Part shown: piece after piece, positions 1-5,553 of the stretch
How positions within the stretch are numbered: position 1 is the stretch's first letter
How the letters are laid out: each line of letters starts with the position of its first letter
Assembly (NCBI GenBank): GCA_030039815.1
Contig: JASHUW010000374.1
Location: 1-6,145, forward strand
DNA length: 6,145 bases
Direction: 5' to 3'
Source of the DNA: Alphaproteobacteria bacterium
Lineage (GTDB): Bacteria; Pseudomonadota; Alphaproteobacteria; ATCC43930; CGMCC-115725
Made by a program: the position numbers and the translations under genes
Notes under the pieces: model-generated
What the model saw: only the letters and a program-made list of their open reading frames with translations
Database searches by the model: none
What the model was told of the DNA's origin: nothing

Positions 1-1
1 C

Positions 2-304
2 GCCTCGCTCGGCATGCGCTTCTATACCGGCAAGATGTTTCCCGCCGACTGGAAGAACAACATCATCATCGCCGAGCACGGGTCGTGGAACCGCACCGTC
101 AAATCCGGCTACAACCTGACCCGTGCGATCCTCAACCCGGCCGGCACCAAGGTGGTGAAGACCGAGCCGTTCCTCACCGGGCTGCTCGATGGCCAGAACA
201 TCCTGGCGCGCGTGGTCGACGTCCAGCAACTGCCGGACGGATCGCTGCTCGTCTCCGACGACTGGAACGGCGCGATCTACCGGATCAGCTACAAGAAGAC
301 GTGA
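2..304 (+). CDS. PQQ-dependent sugar dehydrogenase (glucose/sorbosone dehydrogenase family), C-terminal fragment
   Basis: This is the last 100 residues of a gene that enters from the left edge; the frame is already open at base 2, so the first ATG (14) is internal and not a start. The fragment contains the block FYTGKMFPADW, then AEHGSWNR and later LPDGSLLVSDDWNGAIYRISY. This matches the closing blades of the beta-propeller in soluble PQQ-dependent glucose/L-sorbosone dehydrogenases (GSDH domain). Known members are periplasmic, bind pyrroloquinoline quinone and calcium, and oxidise sugars or aldoses, passing electrons to a cytochrome or another acceptor. The stop (302-304) overlaps the GTG start of a diheme cytochrome c, which fits that electron route. 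The segment before LPDG reads ARVVDVQQ, where I recall GRPVGVAV-like sequence in many relatives, so this may be a divergent subgroup. The substrate, the N-terminal signal peptide and any fused domain cannot be seen. Confidence 0.85.
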   Translation, partial: ASLGMRFYTGKMFPADWKNNIIIAEHGSWNRTVKSGYNLTRAILNPAGTKVVKTEPFLTGLLDGQNILARVVDVQQLPDGSLLVSDDWNGAIYRISYKKT

Positions 305-894
305 TCCGCCGCACCGCGGTCGTTACCGCCGCCCTGTGCGCCTTGCTGACTGCCGTCCCGGCCGCGGCCTACGACGCCGAGGCCGGGCGGCAGAAGGCGG
401 AGGCGAACTGCGCGCCCTGCCACGGCAAGGACGGCGTCTCCGAGCAGCCGACCGTGCCGTCATTGGCCGGGCAGAAAAACGACTATGTCGTGTTGGCGCT
501 GTTCCAGTTTCGCAACGGCCACCGGCCGTCCGAGGTCATGGGGCCGATCGCCAAGCCGCTCGCCGACAACGACCTTGGCAACCTCGCCAAGTACTACAGC
601 TCGCTGCAGCCATGGCCGGCGGGGCGCGCCGCCGACGCCTCGGCAGCCGCGGCCGGGCCGGCGCTGACGCTGAAAGATCACTGCATTCAGTGCCACGGCC
701 CCAACCTCACGGGGCAGGACAGCGTCCCGCGCATCGCCGGGCAAAAAATCGATTACCTGACGATGCAGCTCAAGGCGTTCCACGCCGGCAACCGCGGCGA
801 TATCGACGGCAACATGACGTCGATCGCCGCGGCGCTCAGCGACGCCGACATCGCCACGCTCGCCGATTACGTCTCGGGTCTTTCGGCGCCGTGA
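301..894 (+). CDS. Secreted diheme cytochrome c (cytochrome c4/c553 type)
   Basis: The protein has 197 residues from a GTG start. Residues 1-23 form a signal peptide (IRR, a hydrophobic run, then PAAA before Y24), so the mature protein is periplasmic. Two CxxCH haem c sites are seen, CAPCH at 37-41 and CIQCH at 128-132. Each is followed about 18 residues later by AGQKxDY (56-62 and 146-152) and about 43 residues later by a methionine, M80 and M172, the likely distal haem ligands. The two halves are therefore an internal duplication, as in cytochrome c4, and the length suits that family. GTG at 301 is chosen because the signal peptide begins there; the open frame upstream lies inside the dehydrogenase gene. 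The start overlaps the upstream stop as GTGA, which suggests translational coupling. Its likely job is to take electrons from the adjacent PQQ dehydrogenase and pass them to a terminal oxidase; that partner assignment is inferred from context. Confidence 0.92.
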   Translation: MIRRTAVVTAALCALLTAVPAAAYDAEAGRQKAEANCAPCHGKDGVSEQPTVPSLAGQKNDYVVLALFQFRNGHRPSEVMGPIAKPLADNDLGNLAKYYSSLQPWPAGRAADASAAAAGPALTLKDHCIQCHGPNLTGQDSVPRIAGQKIDYLTMQLKAFHAGNRGDIDGNMTSIAAALSDADIATLADYVSGLSAP

Positions 895-904
895 CCCGCC
901 GGTG

Positions 905-2533
905 ATGCGACGCACCTTCCCCGCCGCCGCGCTGCTCGCCATCGCGGCGATCACCGGCTCCGCGCTGGCGCAAGAGAGCCCGGAGCTCCCGGCCAATACC
1001 GGCCAGCCGGCGCCGTTCTTCTACAAGGGCAAGGGCCCCGGCCGCGACAATTCTTATGTCGAGCGCTACGAGGAGGATTGGAGCTATCTGCGCGACCCGG
1101 CGCTGTCGACCGACCCGTGGTTCGATCCGCTCAAATACATCCCGCTTGACCCCAGCGGCGACATCTACCTGACGCTCAACGGCGAAATCCGCTTCCGCTA
1201 CGACAACACCGACCACAAGAATTTCGCGATCGCGCCATCGGCGACGCCGGGCGTCGGCGGCAAGGGGCCGTCCTTTACCCCGGCCACCGGCGTCTCCTCG
1301 AACCAGCTCTACAAGCAGCGCTACGAGCTTGGCGCCGATCTCCATGTCGGCGACTACGTGCGCTTCTATGGCGAGCTTTATCACGGCCAGCAGACCGGCC
1401 ACGACGCGGGCGACCCGATCCCCGGCAATCTGCGCGACGAGCTCGGCCTGGTGAACGGGTTCGGCGAAATCCACGACAACACCGCGGCCACGGAGACCGG
1501 GTTTCGCGCCGGCCGCCAGGAGATCTTCTTCGGCAACGACCTGCAGGTGCGCGCCAACGTCTCGACCAACCTGCCGTCGCCGGTGTTCGACGGGTTCCGC
1601 GCCTATCGCGACTGGGGCTTCGCGCGTATCGACGCGTTCGTCTACAACGTCGTCGATTTCGAGAACGGCATCCTCGACGACAAGGACAACGCCCATACCA
1701 ATCTGTGGGGCGTCTACACCAGCTACGATTTGCCGAAATACGCGCTCGCCGGCGTGGATGCGAAAACCTCGGTCGACCTGTTCTATTTCGGCTGGCGCTC
1801 CTCGCCCTTCGCCAACGGCAAGGGTTCGGCGATCTACGACGATGCGGCGCTGATGACCGGCGCCAAGATCGTCGCCGCGACCGGCGCCGGGTTCATCACC
1901 AGCCAGGATCACCGGGACACGTTCGGGCTGCGCGGCTATGGCGGGCTCGGCGACATCGACTACGACTGGCAGGGCGCGTACCAGACCGGCAGCTATGCCG
2001 GGCTTTCCGTCGACGCCTTCGCGGTCAATACCGACACCGGCTATACGTTTCACGACTTGCCGTGGAAGCCGCGGATCGGCGCGCATGCCGACATCGCCTC
2101 GGGCGGCGCCAGCAAGGCGGACGGCACGATCTCGACCTACCAGCCGATGTACCCGAACTCGCAGTACTACGCCCCGAACAACGAGTTCTCGCCGACCAAT
2201 TTCTACGATTTCGCGCCGCGGATCAGCGTCAAGCCGATCCCGACCGTGACCGCCGAATACTACTACTCGTTCCTGTGGCGCTATTCGGAGGCGGACGCGA
2301 TCTATACCGGCGCGCCGTGGCCCGGCGGCAACGGCCAGAACAATTACGCCGCGACGGTGTTGGCGCCAGGTCGCACCATCGGCCGGCAATCCGACCTGCG
2401 CATCACCTGGGAGATCACCCCTCACCTCCTGATGCTCGACGAGTTCGGCGTGTTCGACCCCGGCTCGGCGATCCGAACCGCCGGCGGCCACACCACCGTC
2501 TATCTCGACGCCAATTTGACCTTCAAGTTTTAA
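905..2533 (+). CDS. Alginate export (AlgE-like) family outer-membrane beta-barrel protein
   Basis: From ATG 905 the product has 542 residues. An in-frame GTG at 902 would add one residue; neither start has a clear Shine-Dalgarno sequence, so translation probably relies on coupling to the cytochrome stop ten bases upstream. The first ~22 residues are a signal peptide ending in GSALA before QESPELP. The rest shows alternating hydrophobic/polar strands rich in Tyr, Phe, Asp and Gly. Family-like blocks include DIYLTLNGEIRFRYDN near the start of the barrel, GFRAGRQEIFFGND with GRQ at about 203-205, and FDGFRAYRDW. The chain ends in LTFKF, with the terminal phenylalanine typical of outer-membrane barrels. 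I assign it to the alginate-export domain family, whose members form outer-membrane channels for anionic polysaccharides or small molecules. No alginate synthesis genes are nearby, so a role as a porin for the substrate or product of the adjacent dehydrogenase is more likely; this is inferred. Confidence 0.85.
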   Translation: MRRTFPAAALLAIAAITGSALAQESPELPANTGQPAPFFYKGKGPGRDNSYVERYEEDWSYLRDPALSTDPWFDPLKYIPLDPSGDIYLTLNGEIRFRYDNTDHKNFAIAPSATPGVGGKGPSFTPATGVSSNQLYKQRYELGADLHVGDYVRFYGELYHGQQTGHDAGDPIPGNLRDELGLVNGFGEIHDNTAATETGFRAGRQEIFFGNDLQVRANVSTNLPSPVFDGFRAYRDWGFARIDAFVYNVVDFENGILDDKDNAHTNLWGVYTSYDLPKYALAGVDAKTSVDLFYFGWRSSPFANGKGSAIYDDAALMTGAKIVAATGAGFITSQDHRDTFGLRGYGGLGDIDYDWQGAYQTGSYAGLSVDAFAVNTDTGYTFHDLPWKPRIGAHADIASGGASKADGTISTYQPMYPNSQYYAPNNEFSPTNFYDFAPRISVKPIPTVTAEYYYSFLWRYSEADAIYTGAPWPGGNGQNNYAATVLAPGRTIGRQSDLRITWEITPHLLMLDEFGVFDPGSAIRTAGGHTTVYLDANLTFKF

Positions 2534-2552
2534 GCTGTCGAAGTGTCGGTGC

Positions 2553-2674
2553 GTCCTTCGAGGCCTCGCTGCGCGAGGCGCCTCAGGATGCGGAGCCGAT
2601 GGAACGCTCCGACCTCCCTTCATCCCGAGGTGGCCCCGGAACGGCCCGGAGGGCGGGCCGGGGTCGCGAAGGAG
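2553..2674. repeat. Composite intergenic palindromic repeat element (nested inverted repeats)
   Basis: Several inverted repeats nest here. The outer arms are TCCTTCG (2554-2560) and CGAAGGA (2667-2673), a perfect match. A second pair is CCTCAGGATG (2581-2590) with CATCCCGAGG (2621-2630), 9 of 10. The left half contains a perfect 7-bp hairpin, GCCTCGC/GCGAGGC (2563-2569 and 2573-2579). The right half contains CCCCGG/CCGGGG (2634-2639 and 2658-2663) enclosing GCCC/GGGC (2644-2647 and 2651-2654). The layout is two similar palindromic units in opposite orientation. The arm sequences resemble dispersed intergenic repeats I recall from Bradyrhizobium and related alphaproteobacteria. It starts about 20 bases after the barrel gene's stop, so its transcript could fold and limit read-through or protect the mRNA 3' end. 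No T-tract follows, so it is not a standard intrinsic terminator. Confidence 0.7.
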
Positions 2675-2692
2675 GCTGGATGCCGATCCAGC
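2675..2692. repeat. Perfect 7-bp inverted repeat upstream of the TPP enzyme gene
   Basis: GCTGGAT (2675-2681) and ATCCAGC (2686-2692) are exact reverse complements separated by four bases. The palindrome abuts the composite repeat and lies about 50 bases before the ATG of the next gene. It could be a leader hairpin, a regulator binding site or simply the flank of the repeat element. The sequence alone does not decide. I see no convincing -35/-10 pair around it. Confidence 0.4.
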
Positions 2693-2730
2693 GGCGCGCT
2701 AGGGTTCGATCAGCCGAATACGCGAAAAAA

Positions 2731-2736
2731 GGGGAG
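2731..2736 (+). promoter_or_regulatory. Ribosome binding site for the TPP enzyme gene
   Basis: GGGGAG follows a run of six A and ends seven bases before ATG 2744. It is the clearest Shine-Dalgarno sequence in the window. It fixes the start of the TPP enzyme at 2744 rather than at the in-frame ATG codons further upstream (the open frame reaches back to 2543), which lie in the repeat region. Confidence 0.75.
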
Positions 2737-2743
2737 CGAAACG

Positions 2744-4390
2744 ATGCAGGTCATGGATGCGATCTCCGAGATCCTGAAGCGCGAGGGCATCAAGACCCTG
2801 TTCTGCTTCCCGACGACGCCGATCATCGAGGCCGCCGTCGCCGCCGGGCTCCGCCCGGTGATCTGCCGCCAGGAGCGGGTCGGCGTGCACATGGCCGATG
2901 GCTGCTCGCGCGTGCAGAACGGCAAGCCCCCGGGGGTCTTCGCGATGCAATACGGGCCCGGCGCCGAGAACGCCTTCGCCGGGATCGCCTCGGCCTATTC
3001 GGATTCGACGCCGCTGCTGCTGCTGCCTTTGGGCCATCCGCGCGAGACGGCACACCATTTCCCGATGTTCAACTCGGTGCGCACCTATTCGACCGTGACC
3101 AAACAGGTCGAGCCGGTGGTGATGCCCGAGCACACGGTCGGCGCGCTGCGCCGCGCCTTCAACGCGTTGAAGAATGGCCGCTCCGGCCCGGTCATGGTCG
3201 AGGTGCCGGCCGATGTGATGACCAGCGAGTTCCCCGGCAACGACGTCCACTACGAGAAGGTGCGGCGCAGCCGCTCCGCCGGCGACGCGGACGATATCGA
3301 CGAGGCGGCGAAAAAGCTCATCGACGCCAAAACGCCGATGATCATCGCCGGCCAGGGCGTGCTCTACGCCGAGGCCTCCGACAAGCTGGTAAAGCTCGCC
3401 GAGCTGCTCGACGCGCCGGTGATGACGACGACCGACGGCAAGAGCGCGTTCCCCGAGGATCACGCGCTGGCGCTGGGCTCGGGCGGCACGGTCTATACCG
3501 GGCATGGCCGGCATTTCCTGCATGAGAGCGACCTCGTCTTCGCGATCGGCACCTCGCTGACCAAGCACAACATCTCGACGCCGATCATTCCCGACGGCAA
3601 ACGCATCATCCACGCCACCAACGACGCGCGCGACCTCTACAAGACCCATCCCTGCGAGCTGCCGATCCTCGGCGACGCCAAGCTCGTATTGGGTCAGCTG
3701 ATCGAGGCGGTGAAGGACCGGCTCGGCAAGAAGAAGCATTCGACCGGCGCCAAAAAGACCATCGCCGCCAAGAAGGCCGAATGGCTGAAGCGGTGGGAAC
3801 CGAAGCTGCGTTCGCAAGAGGTGCCGATCTGCCCTTATTTCGTGATGTCGGAGTTCATGCGGGTGATCCCCTCGGAAGACGCGATCGTTACGCATGACAG
3901 CGGCAGCCCGCGCGACCAGCTTCTGCCGATGTACGTCGCGAAAAAGCCGCGCGGCTATCTCGGTTGGGGCAAGTCGCACCAGCTCGGCACTGGGCTTGGC
4001 TTGGCGATCGGCGCCAAGATGGGCGCGCCCGACAAGATGTGCGTCAACTTCATGGGCGACGCGGCGTTCGGCATGACCGGGCTCGATTTCGAGACCGCCG
4101 CGCGCAGCGGCATCCCGATCACCACGATCGTCCTCAACAACTCGACGATGGCGATCGAGACGCATGCGATGGCGTTCAGCCACGAGCGCTACAAGACCCG
4201 CGATCTCGGTGGCAGCTACGCCAACCTCGCGGCCGATCTCGGCGGCTGGAGCGAGCGCGTCACCCGGCCCGACGAAGTCGGCCCGGCGATCAAGCGGGCG
4301 CGGAAGATCAACGAAGACGGCCGCGCCGCATTGTTGGAATTCGTTACCAGCGCCGAGACTGCGTTCTCGCATCGGCGGGGAGCGGCATAG
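2744..4390 (+). CDS. Thiamine pyrophosphate-requiring enzyme, acetolactate synthase-like, substrate unknown
   Basis: The 548-residue product has the three-domain layout of the acetolactate synthase/pyruvate oxidase superfamily. The N-terminal pyrimidine-binding domain (about 1-165) carries the expected catalytic glutamate, E44 in CRQERVGVHMADG, and a GPGAEN block (71-76) followed by GIASAYSDSTPLLLLPL. The central domain starts near 184 with TPMIIAGQGV. A lysine-rich linker (about 329-349) leads to the C-terminal pyrophosphate domain, where GDA (438-440), 24 residues and N465-N466 form the metal/TPP-binding motif; the usual third glycine is alanine. The common GxPG loop near residue 22 reads FCFPTTP. 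It resembles IlvB-type proteins more than pyruvate or benzoylformate decarboxylases, but no small subunit or ilvC is next to it, so a role in branched-chain synthesis is unlikely. Decarboxylase, carboligase or C-C lyase activity is possible. A strong ribosome site sets the start. The next gene begins 17 bases after the stop and is probably co-transcribed. Confidence 0.88.
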   Translation: MQVMDAISEILKREGIKTLFCFPTTPIIEAAVAAGLRPVICRQERVGVHMADGCSRVQNGKPPGVFAMQYGPGAENAFAGIASAYSDSTPLLLLPLGHPRETAHHFPMFNSVRTYSTVTKQVEPVVMPEHTVGALRRAFNALKNGRSGPVMVEVPADVMTSEFPGNDVHYEKVRRSRSAGDADDIDEAAKKLIDAKTPMIIAGQGVLYAEASDKLVKLAELLDAPVMTTTDGKSAFPEDHALALGSGGTVYTGHGRHFLHESDLVFAIGTSLTKHNISTPIIPDGKRIIHATNDARDLYKTHPCELPILGDAKLVLGQLIEAVKDRLGKKKHSTGAKKTIAAKKAEWLKRWEPKLRSQEVPICPYFVMSEFMRVIPSEDAIVTHDSGSPRDQLLPMYVAKKPRGYLGWGKSHQLGTGLGLAIGAKMGAPDKMCVNFMGDAAFGMTGLDFETAARSGIPITTIVLNNSTMAIETHAMAFSHERYKTRDLGGSYANLAADLGGWSERVTRPDEVGPAIKRARKINEDGRAALLEFVTSAETAFSHRRGAA

Positions 4391-4407
4391 CCGGGGACCT
4401 AATCTAC

Positions 4408-5547
4408 GTGGCCGAAAGGCCGCCGCGTCAGAGGCTCGGCGGCGACCCCGTGCCCCGGCACCACCCGCTCGATCTGTTGCGCGGCGTGGCGGCGCTGGGG
4501 ATCGCCGCGTATCACTGGCTGGCTTCGGTCGGCGTCGTCATCGAGAGCCTGGGCACCTTTGGCGTCTATCTCTTCTTCGTCCTGTCGGCGCTGACCATGA
4601 CGATGGTTTATGGCGAGGATTTCGCCGCCCGCATTGCGGGGCGAGAGCTCAAAACATTCTATTGGAATCGGTTGACTCGCATCGTGCCGCTGCTGGCCGC
4701 TGTCAGTGTGGCGAGTTTTCTTCTTGCTCCGCACGGCTCGGGGATCAGACTGGTCGCCGGGCAGCTGATCTCCGCGTTCCTTACAGGATCGGGATTGTTC
4801 GCGCTGCAGCTGCCCGGCTATCTGTCGAACAGCGAAGGCGCCTGGTCGCTCGGCATCGAGTTGCCGTTCTATCTGGTCTTTCCGATGCTCTGCCTGATGA
4901 CTAGAGCGATGCCGGCCCGCAGGCTGGCCGGGTTTGTCCTGGTGTCGATCGTGGTGCAACAGATGTTGCTCGCCCTGCTGCATCGTTGGGCGACGGACGA
5001 CCCCACCCGCTTCTGGGATTATTATTCGACGCCGCTGACCTTTCTCCCGTTTTTTCTGGTTGGATTGTTGATCGCACGCGCTCCCACCGTGCGGCGCGGG
5101 CTTTATCTGTTCCCGCTGATCGGCGCTCTAGCCGCGATCGTCATGTTCTCCGCGCTCAACCGAACCGAGCTTTTCACGAATCCCGCCGCCTATGTTTTTC
5201 TAACCGCATGCGCATCGCTCGCGGTGCTGTGCGCCTATCGCAGCGCGCTGCCGCGATCCCTGGTCGGACCGTCGGCTTTTGTCGGCAATATCAGCTACGC
5301 GCTCTATTTGACGCACCCGTTTTCGCTGCGATTCTCTCTGGCGGTGGCGACGCGGCTTGGCGGCGGCGCGACTGCCGCAGGGATGCTCTTTTTCCCGCTT
5401 GCGTTGGCGATCGCCCATCTGACGTTCGCTCTCTACGAGCGGCCGGTACGGGGCTACCTCCGCAGCCTGCGATCCCGCGATCGACCCGTCTCGGCTCGCG
5501 CCGTTCCAGGTGACCCGGCGACCAGCTATTCGCGGGCGAGCGAGTAG
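4408..5547 (+). CDS. Integral-membrane acyltransferase, acyltransferase-3 family
   Basis: The product has 379 residues from GTG 4408, with GGGGA about ten bases upstream. A second in-frame GTG at 4450 would remove 14 residues and still keep all motifs. The first membrane segment contains LDLLRGVAALGIAAYHW, giving the R-X10-H motif (R25, H36) that marks this family. Other family blocks are YLFFVLSALTM (54-64), FYWNRLTRIVP (84-94), WSLGIELPFYLVFP (146-159), GNISYALYLTHPF (293-305) and YERP (343-346). About ten hydrophobic segments cover the chain and a charged, cytoplasm-like tail follows residue 347. Known members move acetyl or other acyl groups across or at the inner membrane onto O-antigen, exopolysaccharide, Nod factor, peptidoglycan or antibiotics. 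The acceptor here is unknown, since no sugar-polymer genes are visible. G+C looks lower than in the neighbouring TPP gene (roughly 55-63% against 68-70% in hand-counted 60-base lines), which may reflect transfer or simply the hydrophobic codons. Confidence 0.9.
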   Translation: MAERPPRQRLGGDPVPRHHPLDLLRGVAALGIAAYHWLASVGVVIESLGTFGVYLFFVLSALTMTMVYGEDFAARIAGRELKTFYWNRLTRIVPLLAAVSVASFLLAPHGSGIRLVAGQLISAFLTGSGLFALQLPGYLSNSEGAWSLGIELPFYLVFPMLCLMTRAMPARRLAGFVLVSIVVQQMLLALLHRWATDDPTRFWDYYSTPLTFLPFFLVGLLIARAPTVRRGLYLFPLIGALAAIVMFSALNRTELFTNPAAYVFLTACASLAVLCAYRSALPRSLVGPSAFVGNISYALYLTHPFSLRFSLAVATRLGGGATAAGMLFFPLALAIAHLTFALYERPVRGYLRSLRSRDRPVSARAVPGDPATSYSRASE

Positions 5548-5553
5548 CGATCC

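Noticed and set aside
2563..2579. Intrinsic terminator after the barrel gene
   Set aside because: The 7-bp hairpin is perfect and well placed, but no T-rich tract follows and the hairpin is part of a larger symmetric repeat, so it is described as repeat rather than terminator.
836..2623. 595-codon open frame on the minus strand antisense to the barrel gene
   Set aside because: It is rich in Arg, Ala, Val and Gly with no recognisable domain, and mirrors the plus-strand gene's third-position G/C bias. The plus strand has a signal peptide, family motifs and a terminal Phe, so this is a shadow frame.
2543..2743. N-terminal extension of the TPP enzyme from upstream in-frame starts
   Set aside because: The extension would translate the palindromic repeat into Arg/Pro-rich sequence unlike any TPP enzyme N-terminus, and the strong ribosome site at 2731-2736 points to ATG 2744.
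1705..3525. 606-codon plus-strand frame spanning the barrel gene, the intergenic repeat and part of the TPP gene
   Set aside because: It crosses two genes out of frame, is dominated by Arg and Ala and has no domain; absence of stops follows from high G+C.
2699..4372. 557-codon open frame on the minus strand antisense to the TPP enzyme
   Set aside because: It is Arg/His/Ala-rich low-information sequence opposite a gene with clear TPP-enzyme motifs. Long antisense frames are expected in GC-rich coding DNA.
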